Below are positions 1 to 7,905 of a stretch of 64,000 nucleotides of DNA, piece after piece (within the stretch, counting starts at the first letter, position 1; every line of letters begins with the position of its first letter). The notes under the pieces were generated by a model. That model had not been told where the DNA came from and did not search any database. It was given only the letters and a program-made list of their open reading frames with translations. Source of the stretch: Merdicola sp963557785 (GTDB taxonomy: Bacteria; Bacillota; Clostridia; TANB77; CAG-508); assembly GCA_963557785.1 (NCBI GenBank), contig CAUWBF010000009.1, positions 1-64,000 on the forward strand, in the 5' to 3' direction. A program made the position numbers and the translations under genes.

Positions 1-379
1 TGGCGGGTATGTTTACCTGAGAGTTGAACACCTCATCGAATCCCCCAATAAAGTCCACATCGTAGTATGGTGTGCCGACAGATGGGTTCATGGATGTGGT
101 AGGCATGAACGAAGGATTGGCTTCGTCTATTGTTTTAATGCCGTTCAAATCGTCTTTTAACATGCTCCCCTTGCCGGTTAGCAACCAAGCAGGATTTATA
201 AAATCACACTTTGTGTATAATAGTTCTGCGTCAAAAGTGTTTCTTGTGTACCAATTTGAAACAGCCTGTGAAGATATACCTAAAAACCTCGCAAAATCAG
301 CGTTTTTACTCATATTTAGGTGCGATTTTATGGCATCAAGCATTTCTCCTTTTGATGTAAACAAAACATTATGTGTCAT
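1..379 (-). CDS. Phage-type repressor (HTH, start of S24-like domain), cut by window edge
   Basis: The minus strand is open from an ATG at 379 to the window edge, giving 126 residues of a longer protein. Residues 12-60 read as a helix-turn-helix of the CI/Bet type, with the recognition stretch FLGISSQAVSNWY. The segment GTPYYDVDFIGGFD near residue 105 looks like the start of the LexA/CI-like S24 part found in Bacteroidales phage repressors. Such proteins bind operators and self-cleave on DNA damage; the catalytic Ser/Lys part lies outside the window, so that is family knowledge only. The start overlaps the end of the 75-aa gene upstream by 11 nt, suggesting co-translation. Confidence 0.75.
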   Translation of the reverse strand, partial: MTHNVLFTSKGEMLDAIKSHLNMSKNADFARFLGISSQAVSNWYTRNTFDAELLYTKCDFINPAWLLTGKGSMLKDDLNGIKTIDEANPSFMPTTSMNPSVGTPYYDVDFIGGFDEVFNSQVNIPA

Positions 380-596
380 TTTCTTCAGCTTTTATTTTGC
401 TTTTCATTGGTACCAAATCCAGGGTTGGAAACATACTCTGTGCTTTCAAAATCAATTCTACTCGTTTAATTTCAGCATCAATGACACTTTCAAGTCTTGT
501 ACATTCATCAAAGTCTTCCTGTGACTTGCTTTCTTTGTACCTTTTCTGAACTGTTCTCATTGCTACAACTGCATCGTAAAACTCTCGTGGATTCAT
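369..596 (-). CDS. Small conserved phage/mobile-element protein, 75 aa
   Basis: This is a 75-residue charged, probably all-helical protein (MNPREFYDAVVAMR at the start, then a heptad-like stretch rich in E, K and R). I recognise the general pattern as a small protein common beside repressor genes in Bacteroidales phages and mobile elements, but no function is known to me. Its stop overlaps the start of the repressor-like gene, so the two are probably one transcript. It has no signal peptide or membrane segment. Confidence 0.6.
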   Translation of the reverse strand: MNPREFYDAVVAMRTVQKRYKESKSQEDFDECTRLESVIDAEIKRVELILKAQSMFPTLDLVPMKSKIKAEENDT

Positions 597-599
597 ACC

Positions 600-710
600 T
601 TATACTTACTAAAACATTATATACTTCCTATATGGTTTTGTTATTTCTAATATGGGATTTCATATTTAATTGGAAATCTGATATTATTGTTTATGCTCAT
701 TGTAATATAT
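600..710. promoter_or_regulatory. AT-rich leader with inverted repeat, possible repressor operator
   Basis: The gap upstream of the 75-aa gene holds the inverted repeat GATTTC (656-661) / GAAATC (673-678) and runs of TATA-like sequence. It is the natural place for the repressor at 1-379 to autoregulate its own transcript. No clear TAnnTTTG box is visible, so the promoter itself is not placed. Confidence 0.3.
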
Positions 711-1145
711 TTATTTTTCTGAAAAGTATTCTACAATCTCTGATCCCAGTTGCGTAAATAAATCATCTATTTCATTTGCGATGGAACTCTTTATTTCTAA
801 GGCAAAACTGTGAATGATGGCCATCGAACGGAGTAGATAACCTTCATTGACGCTTAATGCCATAGTCGAAAACGCTTTAAATGTTTCTCCAACGTGTGGG
901 TAATTAGTTCCGTCTATATATCTATCAATTTTTAAAAATCGTTCATCTTGGGAATTTTTTAAAGCTGAGATATAAACCAAATAGTTCAAGCTTGGATTTC
1001 CATTTTTTTCCTTGAAGTTGGAAAAAGGATATTTTTTATTTAGTTCACCGAGTTCTTGAACTATATTTCTTAATTTTTGAGTAAGCAACTCATATTCTAT
1101 TTCCTTGGCAGCTTCGATAGGTGAGAGTTCTTTTGGCTCTTTCAT
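711..1145 (-). CDS. Hypothetical protein, 144 aa
   Basis: The protein starts MKEPKELSPIEAAKE at the ATG at 1145; an in-frame TTG twelve bases upstream is less likely. It looks soluble and helical, with no signal peptide or recognised domain. The central part (ALKNSQDERFLKIDRY) and the C-terminal helix resemble small cytoplasmic phage-accessory proteins only in style. It lies in the same orientation as the cargo genes on both sides. I do not recognise a function. Confidence 0.5.
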   Translation of the reverse strand: MKEPKELSPIEAAKEIEYELLTQKLRNIVQELGELNKKYPFSNFKEKNGNPSLNYLVYISALKNSQDERFLKIDRYIDGTNYPHVGETFKAFSTMALSVNEGYLLRSMAIIHSFALEIKSSIANEIDDLFTQLGSEIVEYFSEK

Positions 1146-1193
1146 ATATTGGGGCAATTAGATGTTTAATGGTTGGGGCTATACCATTTTTCT

Positions 1194-1616
1194 TTAGGGT
1201 CTCCTTTCTTTTAAGAGGTTGTTTATTTTCTCGCAAAAGGATTGGGCCTCTGCTTCAGTTCGGAATACATGGCCGGCTTTTAATCGTATTTCATCAGTTC
1301 CGGGGTTATCCCACCATTCATCTGCTATAACACCAAACCCTGTGATATAATCGCAAAAATAAATGGTAAAGTAGGTCTCATGTAATTTCGGACGATAATG
1401 GGTAATCTTCTTAGATAAGCGGAGAGTTTTAGGTTCCAGCGTAGTGTAACATAGATCTTCATTGCCAACGTAGGGAATACATTGCCGATAGAATGTCTCA
1501 TCGTTCATTTTGAAGGGGTAGTAGTCATTTTCTACATAACGCTCAAAATAATTAAGATTCCACTTCTCATCTTTATGGTTGCGAACCAAAACCGGTTCAT
1601 TGAATGTAAAGTTCAT
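1194..1616 (-). CDS. Phage-type protein of unknown function, 140 aa
   Basis: I place the start at the ATG at 1616 (MNFTFNEPVLVRN), because the longer frame to 1715 would run into the gene upstream. The N-terminal half, with VLVR, W and QCIPYVGNEDL, matches a recurrent family in Bacteroides phages and mobile elements where a short beta-rich domain is followed by variable tails. The C-terminal half (GFGVIADEWWDNPGTDEIR, then VFRTEAEAQ) looks like a second small domain. The role is unknown; it is probably cytoplasmic cargo of the phage-like block. Confidence 0.6.
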   Translation of the reverse strand: MNFTFNEPVLVRNHKDEKWNLNYFERYVENDYYPFKMNDETFYRQCIPYVGNEDLCYTTLEPKTLRLSKKITHYRPKLHETYFTIYFCDYITGFGVIADEWWDNPGTDEIRLKAGHVFRTEAEAQSFCEKINNLLKERRP

Positions 1617-1654
1617 AGTGTATTCGTGTTTTGTGTGGTGTGGGTTCGGTGTAT

Positions 1655-1921
1655 TTACTCTTTCACCGGCTTGAATATTATTGTTATTTTGATTTCCTTC
1701 GGTTCTTCTTTCCATGAAGGTATATTCTCTTCTCCTATAGATTCTCTCAACTCATCACTATCTATAGGGAAGAAGTTAGTGTCTATTGGGAACCATTTAG
1801 GGATGAATTTACCTCGCATGGGCATGTGCAGATAGATAAAAGAACTGCCATCTTTATTTGTGGCAATGTATGCCGTTGATTGGCCGGATAGTTGTTCGGA
1901 TTGGGTATTCATGTTAATCAT
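1655..1921 (-). CDS. Hypothetical protein, 88 aa
   Basis: This 88-residue frame begins at the ATG at 1921 (a second ATG lies three codons in). It has no signal peptide, a basic middle (MPMRGKFIPKWFPID) and an acidic C-terminal half ending in a short beta-like stretch (IKITIIFKPVKE). The next gene downstream starts 38 nt after its stop. No family is recognised. Confidence 0.45.
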   Translation of the reverse strand: MINMNTQSEQLSGQSTAYIATNKDGSSFIYLHMPMRGKFIPKWFPIDTNFFPIDSDELRESIGEENIPSWKEEPKEIKITIIFKPVKE

Positions 1922-1962
1922 TGTATTTGAAAAATGATTGAAAACTTGGTATTCTTACGGAC

Positions 1963-2326
1963 TTATTCAGATAGTGCTTCTTCAATTATCATTTTTACAA
2001 TTTCGTAGTTGTTGGTTTGCCAGTCTAAATCAATGTCGTGGATAAGACGAATCGTAGTGGTTCGCTGAAACGTAGGAGTGGATGTATTCTACAAATGAAT
2101 CTTCATCTATACCATATTCCATTGGAAAATCTTGTATCTCAGATATTTTATCAATCTCTTGAATAAGATACCTACATTCTTTGTGAGCGATAAAATCGTC
2201 AACAATACCATCATACAAATTGGTTTGACGGATATAGGCTTGGCTGACTTCGATTTTACAGCCACAAAGCATACATCTGTATTCCTTTTGGGCTTTCGAG
2301 GTTACTTCTTTAAGTGTCGTGATCAT
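1963..2326 (-). pseudogene. Phage-type zinc-binding protein, frameshifted near its 3' end
   Basis: Translation from 2326 gives a protein with a CMLCGCKI knuckle and a later HKEC, so a four-ligand zinc site is likely. The frame ends early at 2030 with NHYDSSYPRH. Removing one of the two A bases at 2050-2051 (T on the coding strand) continues the protein as NHYDRLIHDIDLDWQTNNYE to a stop at 1963, which reads like a natural C-terminus of about 121 residues. The total span is 364 nt, one base more than a multiple of three. Either this copy is mutated or the base is a sequencing error. The family is common in Bacteroides phages; its function is unknown. Confidence 0.55.
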
Positions 2327-2352
2327 ATCATTTCTATGTATTTATGTTCCCT

Positions 2353-2544
2353 TTAATCGTTAATTTCACAATCTTCATAAGATACCACATTGTATGGAAC
2401 TTCTTTGTCGTACAACATAAATGGATTTTCGCAGGAGCAGGCATTTGCTCCAAAACCAATTTCATATTGTAGGTATTCAAGAGCATCTTCATACGTTCCT
2501 ATTCCATCAGGAACGTTGATTTCTAAAATGAGTTGTATTTTCAT
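2353..2544 (-). CDS. Hypothetical small protein, 63 aa
   Basis: This short acidic protein begins MKIQLILEINVPDG and carries two cysteines in NACSCENPF. The arrangement suggests a small alpha/beta fold, possibly metal-binding, but there are too few ligands to assert this. It lies 26 nt downstream of the zinc-binding gene's start, in the same orientation and with similar base composition. Confidence 0.4.
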   Translation of the reverse strand: MKIQLILEINVPDGIGTYEDALEYLQYEIGFGANACSCENPFMLYDKEVPYNVVSYEDCEIND

Positions 2545-2579
2545 TGATTCTTAGGTTGATAGGATTAGAAACAATGGAT

Positions 2580-2963
2580 TTAGATATATTCAAATTCTCC
2601 ATCGAGCAGGAGAACAGGTTGGCTTACACCCATCACCCATTCACCAAGTTTATTGTCTTCACCCGGTGGGGGAGGGAGAATGTCAAGAATACAACCTTTA
2701 ATGATGTTATCAAACTCTGGTGAGAAAGCTGTACAGCATAAAACTTTCAGCTTTGTAGGCTTTTTCTGTTGTATACCTGGGCAGCAGGGTGCCTTTTTGT
2801 AGAATCTGTTCTGAATGGAGATGGTTCCTATTTGGTATGATTTCCCTTCTATACCGCAGTTCTTGCATCTATATATGTCATACAGCTTTTTTCCGTATTT
2901 TCGGGTTACAATATTTTGCTTTTCCCATTCGTGATGACCTGTTTCAATACTTTGTCTTATCAT
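2580..2963 (-). CDS. Zinc-ribbon-like small protein, 127 aa
   Basis: Two cysteine groups stand out: YRCKNCGIEGKS around residue 32 and APCCPG around residue 60, spaced like a small zinc ribbon. The rest (LKVLCCTAFSPEFDN, then LPPPPGEDN) is unassigned. Its start codon overlaps the stop of the ASCH-type gene upstream in an ATGA junction, so translation is probably coupled. No signal peptide is present. It is likely phage-style cargo of unknown role. Confidence 0.55.
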   Translation of the reverse strand: MIRQSIETGHHEWEKQNIVTRKYGKKLYDIYRCKNCGIEGKSYQIGTISIQNRFYKKAPCCPGIQQKKPTKLKVLCCTAFSPEFDNIIKGCILDILPPPPGEDNKLGEWVMGVSQPVLLLDGEFEYI

Positions 2964-3622
2964 ATTGTTTTCTTGTAAACTTCAAAATCATATACCCACA
3001 CCCAGGGATTTGATTCCCATGTGCCTTTTCCGAATACTTTCTCAGTGAGGAAGGAATAGGCTTCACGAGGAGAGTCGAAAACAGGGAATTGATTGGGTAT
3101 TTCATAGCTATTGTAGAAACCGAAAGACTTACTGATTTTGTTTGATTCTATTTTCCTAATACCTTCGGCCATACAGTCTTCCTCTGATATGTCTTGTAGT
3201 TTTTCTATTCGGATATTGGTAATTTGAAGTTTGGATAGCAAATACTCAAAGTCGGAGAGAATATACTGCTTGTTATTCCAACCCTTTAGCTCGTGAGCTT
3301 CAATGGCAGATAAGCCACATCCCTTTGATTCAGACAAGTATAAGAAATCGTGAGGCTTATATCCCAAGTCTTTGTAACTTTGGGCTATAGCTAAAACTTC
3401 TCCTATCTCGTAACGTGGGCAGGGAGCTATCACTTCTTCGTCTTCGTCATACAGAGTCGCATCTACTGCTTTGCCTTCCATATTCTTATATACATAGAAA
3501 CCGCGTACTTCTATTCCTTTGTAAAAAGAAGGACAGGTGATAATTCTTCTCTCTTGGGTTTTCCGGCCTTCAAGTACTGCTTTGGTCAGGCCGTATTTAT
3601 CATTGAACGAAATTCTTTTCAT
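2960..3622 (-). CDS. ASCH/PUA-like phage-type protein, 220 aa
   Basis: The opening SFNDKYGLTKAVLEGRKTQ, the middle YEIGEVLAIAQSYKDLG and the late segments IRIEKLQDISEEDCMAEGI and GKGTWESNPWVWVYDF match the ASCH/PUA-like proteins of Bacteroidales phages and plasmids. ASCH domains are thought to bind RNA or modified nucleotides. This copy looks full length, with the conserved early RK..E.R pattern and the terminal WVWVYDF strand. It is co-directional with and overlaps the zinc-ribbon gene. A role in nucleic-acid handling or host take-over is inference. Confidence 0.7.
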   Translation of the reverse strand: MKRISFNDKYGLTKAVLEGRKTQERRIITCPSFYKGIEVRGFYVYKNMEGKAVDATLYDEDEEVIAPCPRYEIGEVLAIAQSYKDLGYKPHDFLYLSESKGCGLSAIEAHELKGWNNKQYILSDFEYLLSKLQITNIRIEKLQDISEEDCMAEGIRKIESNKISKSFGFYNSYEIPNQFPVFDSPREAYSFLTEKVFGKGTWESNPWVWVYDFEVYKKTI

Positions 3623-3624
3623 AG

Positions 3625-3726
3625 TTATCTAGAAATAATTGAGGATGTGATGAAATAAACGGTCAGGAGGAATAATGTTCCAATGATAAGACCGATTACA
3701 AGAGTATTCCAGAGCAAATCTTTCAT
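3625..3726 (-). CDS. Single-pass membrane mini-protein, 33 aa
   Basis: An ATG at 3726 opens a 33-codon frame (MKDLLWNTLVIGLIIGTLF...) ending at a TAA two bases before the ASCH-type gene's start. It is almost entirely one hydrophobic helix. It exactly fills the gap between two co-directional genes and lies 3 nt after the XRE gene's stop, which supports it being real. Its function is unknown. Confidence 0.45.
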   Translation of the reverse strand: MKDLLWNTLVIGLIIGTLFLLTVYFITSSIISR

Positions 3727-3729
3727 GTT

Positions 3730-3957
3730 TTATTCCCTTATTTTTTCCTTGATGAGAATTTCTGCATCAAGGGCTTCACAGACGTTTACCAAGGTGTTTA
3801 AGGAAGGACTGGTCTTGCAGTTCTCCATATTGCATAGGTTTGAATAGGATATGCCACAAACTTGTGAAAGATTGCGTAGGGTAAATCCCCTACGCTTCCG
3901 GATCATGCTAAGGTCTTTGGTTATTTTATAGGCTATTTTATGCGTTTTCTTATTCAT
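3730..3957 (-). CDS. XRE-family helix-turn-helix regulator, 75 aa
   Basis: The whole protein is one Cro/CI-type HTH domain: MIRKRRGFTLRNLSQVCGIS, then YSNLCNMENCKTSPSLNTL. The helix order and the S-x-S-L-x-T-L turn are standard for HTH_3. It probably binds a promoter on this element as a dimer. Its start overlaps the end of the membrane-protein gene by 8 nt, so it is part of the exonuclease transcript rather than controlled alone. The DNA target is not evident. Confidence 0.75.
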   Translation of the reverse strand: MNKKTHKIAYKITKDLSMIRKRRGFTLRNLSQVCGISYSNLCNMENCKTSPSLNTLVNVCEALDAEILIKEKIRE

Positions 3958-4393
3958 AGGTTTTATGTGGAACTACATAATCTGAGTTTTTTGCTTGCGA
4001 AACACGGCTATCAAGTCTTGTTTCAATGATTTTTTTGAAAATCAGACATGGCATCGAAATAGATGCAAGGATGGATAGGGTAAATACACTGATATTCCAT
4101 GTGCTACTTTTTTCAAATCCGAAGCTCATGCTCACGAGGAAGGAAAGCAGCATCCATGAACCAATGAATAATGGATAACTTTTTGTTTGCCATATATTCA
4201 TCAGCTTGTCGTAGAATTTAGTGATAGCTGCCAGTATTCCGGACCAACCGAATGCGGAAATGCCTACCAAAAGAAGGGCCATAGGTATAGACCGCATGCA
4301 AAATGCCAACAAAGAGAATGCAGACAATATGCTTGTTGATAGAATCAGCCCAGGAAGGGCCAATAAAAGCGTATTTATTGTGTTGTGTTTCAT
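3950..4393 (-). CDS. Inner-membrane protein, four helices, 147 aa
   Basis: There are hydrophobic stretches at about residues 8-32, 37-58, 74-94 and 100-120, giving a likely four-helix inner-membrane protein with a polar tail (ETRLDSRVSQAKNSDYVV). The start is an ATG at 4393. It sits between the exonuclease gene and the XRE regulator, overlapping the latter. No conserved family is recognised. Confidence 0.5.
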   Translation of the reverse strand: MKHNTINTLLLALPGLILSTSILSAFSLLAFCMRSIPMALLLVGISAFGWSGILAAITKFYDKLMNIWQTKSYPLFIGSWMLLSFLVSMSFGFEKSSTWNISVFTLSILASISMPCLIFKKIIETRLDSRVSQAKNSDYVVPHKTYE

Positions 4394-4410
4394 ATCGTAT
4401 TTTGTTGATG

Positions 4411-5379
4411 TTAGTCCGGAGTTTTTTCGAGGAAAAACTTAATCATGCTTGTATCATGTTTCATTTCCACCAATTTTCTGAAGCATCGCTTCGTGAGTTC
4501 TACATCACAGGCTGAATCATGTAGGTTCAGGTCGTTGGTTCCGACTCCAAGGAATGCTGCCAGTTCGATAAGACGTGGACGTTTGAAGACTTCTGGATTC
4601 TTCTTATCGGGCAGACGGCACAAGTCTATTGTGGCTATCATTGTGCAGTAAGTGGCGCATTCAGAAAGATTGCTGAGAAGATAGCGATGAAGATGGCAGG
4701 ATAGCGTGTATGAAGCATGTTCGACAAAAGATAAATCGAATGCTACATTGTGACCTACGACCAAATCACAGCCTTTTAGGTCTTGATTGAATATGTATAG
4801 GGCGGTTTGAAGAGAAGTGGTTCCTAACTCATTCAAGCGTTGGGGAGTTAGGTTATTTACAAGGATAGCCTTGCTTTCCACCCTGTAAGGATTGGATGGA
4901 TATTTGAAATAGAAGTTCTTTCTGCTCAGCACTTCCCATGTTCCGACCTCTACAACTTGCCAAGAGAGTTGCAAAAGAGAATTATAGTCAGCTTTGAAAC
5001 CGGTAGTTTCAGTATCAAAGATCAGAACTACAGCATTGTTACCGGAATACGCTTCTTGCCATCCGGCATAAACAGGCAATTCTACATTTTCCAGTGCGTC
5101 AGAGGGGAGTGGTAGACCTTCATCGCGTTTCTCTTCGTAATCTTTGTTTTTTGCTACAATCTCTTTGATTTTTTGCTGACGTTCTTTCATAGCAAGTCTA
5201 TATTGTTTCTTTTTAGCGGATAAAATAGCTTTTGCTCCTGTTATATCGGGGTGTACTTCGCTTTCAGAATAATATACTGCTTTGGCATTATGGAAACAAT
5301 TAGTCCATCGTTCCTTGCCTTCTGCGTCTTCATTCAAGACGTACCCGGTTTTGGCCCATTGTAGTTGTGTCAGTTCCAT
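4411..5379 (-). CDS. DEDDh 3'-5' exonuclease, DnaQ-like, 322 aa
   Basis: The exonuclease core begins near residue 118 with VVLIFDTETTGF (D122, E124), followed by VVGHNVAFDLSF (D215) and LHDSACDVELT (H287, D292), so the catalytic DEDDh set is intact. A charged N-terminal 110-residue extension of unknown use precedes it. Such enzymes remove nucleotides from 3' ends, as proofreading subunits or free nucleases. On an element this could trim DNA during repair or entry. A good promoter (-33 TTTG and -7 TATTTTTG, 20 bp apart) lies at 5466-5497 on the same strand, so this gene heads the transcript running down to the repressor. Confidence 0.8.
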   Translation of the reverse strand: MELTQLQWAKTGYVLNEDAEGKERWTNCFHNAKAVYYSESEVHPDITGAKAILSAKKKQYRLAMKERQQKIKEIVAKNKDYEEKRDEGLPLPSDALENVELPVYAGWQEAYSGNNAVVLIFDTETTGFKADYNSLLQLSWQVVEVGTWEVLSRKNFYFKYPSNPYRVESKAILVNNLTPQRLNELGTTSLQTALYIFNQDLKGCDLVVGHNVAFDLSFVEHASYTLSCHLHRYLLSNLSECATYCTMIATIDLCRLPDKKNPEVFKRPRLIELAAFLGVGTNDLNLHDSACDVELTKRCFRKLVEMKHDTSMIKFFLEKTPD

Positions 5380-5465
5380 CGTTGATTTTTATTTAAAGGT
5401 TTAGGAAAAAGGGTTGTTTTTCTCCCTTTGATTGTTCTTTGGTTTGTATGGTTGTTTTAATATTG

Positions 5466-5497
5466 CAAAAATACAAATAAAATATCATGTTAGCAAA
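5466..5497 (-). promoter_or_regulatory. Bacteroidetes-type promoter for the exonuclease operon
   Basis: On the minus strand TTTG (5494-5497) is followed after exactly 20 nt by TATTTTTG (5466-5473), matching the Bacteroidetes sigma-ABfr consensus TTTG-N19-21-TAnnTTTG. The exonuclease ATG lies about 87 nt downstream. Confidence 0.6.
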
Positions 5498-5526
5498 TTT
5501 AATAACATGAAAATCAGATATTTATC

Positions 5527-5570
5527 AAAAAAAAGAAGGCCATTCTTGGCTTTTGCCTGAAACGGTCTTC
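5527..5570 (-). terminator. Intrinsic terminator after the resolvase-like gene
   Basis: On the minus strand the sequence GAAGACCGTTTCAGGC pairs imperfectly with GCCAAGAATGGCCTTC around an AAAA loop and is followed by eight T residues (A run at 5527-5534). It lies about 40 nt after the stop of the gene ending at 5611 and separates it from the exonuclease promoter. Confidence 0.6.
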
Positions 5571-5610
5571 TTCTTACTATCAATGATGATTTACTAAAAG
5601 AATACTTAGT

Positions 5611-6198
5611 CTAATGGGTTGAACTGGATGTTGTTTTTCTGATTTTCTGAGGGTAATACACGTCAACATCGTACATCTTTAAGATCCGGTAGATATTACT
5701 CTTGCCTCTATACCCAGTCTTCGTCATAATGTCTTTGATACTATACCCGGAACTATACATATTGATAACCAACATATAGCGTTTAAGTTTCTCCTCACTC
5801 TTGCTTTGTGAATAATCAGCTTCAAGATTGTCTATGCTCTTTTTCTTCTGAAGAAACATTTTACAAACAAGCAGTAGAACATCCTTTGTGTGAGTTTCTG
5901 GAAATAGTATATCCTGTGTATCGAGTTTGTCAGCCAATGATACAATTCTGATGTCTTGCGTAAAGCAATACTTCAGAAAAAATATCATATCGTGGTAATT
6001 GACAAAGGTGTTCGAAAAGGAATATATGATTGCTGTGTCACCTTCCTGAAGGATGTCGATAAACTCCGTCCATTTTTCTCTCCTGTTGTCAATATCAGAT
6101 TCGATAAAAACAGGACAATTCATTTTTTTTAAAGAATCAATAATTACTTCTTTTTCCTCATTTCGTTGGGTTATATTCCCGTATGCGATATGTTTCAT
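5611..6198 (-). CDS. Resolvase-fold protein lacking catalytic serine, with C-terminal HTH
   Basis: Residues 1-105 follow the serine-recombinase N-terminal layout: a starting strand, then FIESDIDNRREKW, LQEGDTAIIYSFS and IRIVSLADKLDTQD. The motif that should be GYxRVST reads AYGNITQRNEE, so both the nucleophilic serine and its arginine are replaced. The last 60 residues contain a Hin-like HTH (YSIKDIMTKTGYRGKSNIYRIL). The protein is about the size of a small resolvase. I infer a DNA-binding regulator rather than a recombinase. It is transcribed alone from a consensus promoter and ended by a terminator, divergent from the mobilization block. Confidence 0.65.
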   Translation of the reverse strand: MKHIAYGNITQRNEEKEVIIDSLKKMNCPVFIESDIDNRREKWTEFIDILQEGDTAIIYSFSNTFVNYHDMIFFLKYCFTQDIRIVSLADKLDTQDILFPETHTKDVLLLVCKMFLQKKKSIDNLEADYSQSKSEEKLKRYMLVINMYSSGYSIKDIMTKTGYRGKSNIYRILKMYDVDVYYPQKIRKTTSSSTH

Positions 6199-6218
6199 GA
6201 TTGTGTTTTTATCTGCTG

Positions 6219-6250
6219 CAAAATTAACATTTAAAGTTCACTTAAACAAA
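6219..6250 (-). promoter_or_regulatory. Promoter of the resolvase-like gene
   Basis: The minus strand has TTTG (6247-6250), a 20-nt spacer and TAATTTTG (6219-6226), a near-perfect Bacteroidetes promoter. The ATG lies about 20 nt downstream at 6198. Confidence 0.6.
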
Positions 6251-6273
6251 TAGATGTGTAATATTATATTTTG

Positions 6274-6304
6274 TTGGTTCTATTTATGATAATACTAAAA
6301 CCAA
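6274..6304. promoter_or_regulatory. TTGGTTCTA-type operator candidate between divergent promoters
   Basis: TTGGTTCTAT (from 6274) and the mirrored AACCAA (6299-6304) form an inverted repeat between the promoter of the resolvase-like gene and that of the lipoprotein gene. Related motifs occur at 34829, 37088 and 59769 in other control regions. A shared regulator is inference. Confidence 0.4.
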
Positions 6305-6352
6305 AAACCCAAAAAAATAGGGGAAAATATCAATTGAATAAGGGATTATGGT

Positions 6353-6360
6353 TATCTTTG
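6353..6360 (+). promoter_or_regulatory. -7 box TATCTTTG for the mobilization block
   Basis: TATCTTTG lies 31 nt before the lipoprotein ATG at 6391. A weaker TTG element is found about 17-19 nt upstream. This promoter probably drives the plus-strand genes that follow. Confidence 0.5.
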
Positions 6361-6390
6361 ACGCACAGTTTTACATAATCCTAATCTTAT

Positions 6391-7440
6391 ATGAAGAAAA
6401 TTAAATTGTTTTTGAAGATTCGAAAATGCAAAGGGGGCATTGCTTCGTTTGCAATTCTGGTGCTGCCCGGACTCGTGGGTTGTGGCAAATCGGGTGAGTA
6501 TTCCTTCGATAAGCCGGAGGATGCCATTGAGTGCTATCAATCCTTTCATTCAAAACTCAAAGAACTGAAAAGCTCAAACACGAGTGATTTTGGCAATATG
6601 CTGAAAAAGTGGAGAGAGGTAAACGATACGGTAAAGAAATTCCTTGCAAAGGATTCTGTCTTGGTGAAAGACATGGTTGTGGCCGGAAAGTACATAGCCA
6701 TGAAGGATTCTGTAAAAAATCAAATGATACGGTTGACAGAAACCTGGCGTTACAATTATAATGACGTTATGCAGATTAAAGAGCAGACTTCTCCTTTTAT
6801 AGACGATGAGACTCTGCTCGCTGCCGTTCGTGAATATGAACCTTTTTTCAGTTCCTTGAATACCGTACAGGTAAAGCCTTCCAACAAGAACAAAGTTCTG
6901 AAGCAATATCGGGACTTTCTGCATGAAGCAAAGATTCAGGGTTTTTCCAATAAAGACGATTTGCTGAAATTTATTCGGCATGAAGACTATTGCTTTAGAA
7001 GCTTTCTTTTACATCTTCACGAAATGGGTAACGATTCTCTTTCTGATATTACCTATATGACAGAAGATGTTTGCGCTAAGATTTTCTTGGCAGCATCCGT
7101 GCGAAAGATTAAAGCCCGTGACGCAATTGCAATTATGTCTATGAGAACAGCAAGAAGATTGTTGCAGAACTCTTTACGCTGTATCGACAATATAAATCAT
7201 TTGCCGATGCAGAACTCTTTGCAGAGGAATGCTTATCTGTGGATGATTATCCAACCTTATATCAGTATTGATAATCTCACGATAGCTTCCTTGACAGAAG
7301 CGGAAAAAAGCAATCTCCGCGAAATATCTTCTCAGTTGTCAAAGTCCAAAAACTTCGCAAAGGCTTTTGATATAGAATTGCAATCGCTTAACTATTTGCT
7401 TCCTCAACAGTTCTTGAAATTGTATATTTTATCGTTTTAA
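6391..7440 (+). CDS. Lipoprotein of unknown function, 349 aa
   Basis: The N-terminus is basic and then hydrophobic, ending in LPGLVGCGKSG, a lipobox with Cys31 as the likely lipidated residue. The mature part is helical and charged (KKWREVNDTVKKFLAKDS) with no recognised domain. It opens the plus-strand block that includes the relaxases, so an envelope role linked to transfer is possible. It is followed after 12 nt by the next gene. Confidence 0.6.
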   Translation: MKKIKLFLKIRKCKGGIASFAILVLPGLVGCGKSGEYSFDKPEDAIECYQSFHSKLKELKSSNTSDFGNMLKKWREVNDTVKKFLAKDSVLVKDMVVAGKYIAMKDSVKNQMIRLTETWRYNYNDVMQIKEQTSPFIDDETLLAAVREYEPFFSSLNTVQVKPSNKNKVLKQYRDFLHEAKIQGFSNKDDLLKFIRHEDYCFRSFLLHLHEMGNDSLSDITYMTEDVCAKIFLAASVRKIKARDAIAIMSMRTARRLLQNSLRCIDNINHLPMQNSLQRNAYLWMIIQPYISIDNLTIASLTEAEKSNLREISSQLSKSKNFAKAFDIELQSLNYLLPQQFLKLYILSF

Positions 7441-7452
7441 ATTTTTAGCATT

Positions 7453-7905
7453 ATGTTACACAAAGAAATTAGAAAGTTCATGGCATTAGCTCCGCTTACA
7501 TGGCCGACATTGATCGAGAAGGGGCAAATGGAAACAGACATTGCAGAAGATTCTGCGGTATTGTTCTTTGACCTCAATGAAGCATTCCCGGTAGGATATG
7601 TAATGGATGTGCTGGAGGATAACTGGGATCTGAAACTATTGTATCATGCGACCTTGGTAAAGATTCATCATGTTTGTTATTTTTCCAATCCGCGTGATGG
7701 GCATTTGATGTACAAGATCAATTTCCATACGAACAAAAATGAATATGTAGAAACTATTATTGTTACGTTATTTGATAGTATGGAACTTTGGGAAGAAGAT
7801 TTGGAAACAGACATAAAAGCGCATCAGGAAGAGTTTGAAATTATTGCAGGAGTGGAAAGAAAGGATTTGTTGTCTATTTTTTGTAAGCTAAATTATGATG
7901 GATAA
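7453..7905 (+). CDS. Hypothetical protein, 150 aa
   Basis: This soluble acidic protein (for example FFDLNEAFPVGYVMDVLEDN) has an alpha/beta pattern and no signal peptide. It starts 12 nt after the lipoprotein stop, and its last 11 nt overlap the next gene, so it is part of a tight operon. No family is recognised. Confidence 0.5.
   Translation: MLHKEIRKFMALAPLTWPTLIEKGQMETDIAEDSAVLFFDLNEAFPVGYVMDVLEDNWDLKLLYHATLVKIHHVCYFSNPRDGHLMYKINFHTNKNEYVETIIVTLFDSMELWEEDLETDIKAHQEEFEIIAGVERKDLLSIFCKLNYDG

Noticed and set aside
72..524. 150-codon plus-strand frame at the left end
   Set aside because: It runs antisense to the repressor-like gene and the 75-aa gene, which both have recognisable protein features.
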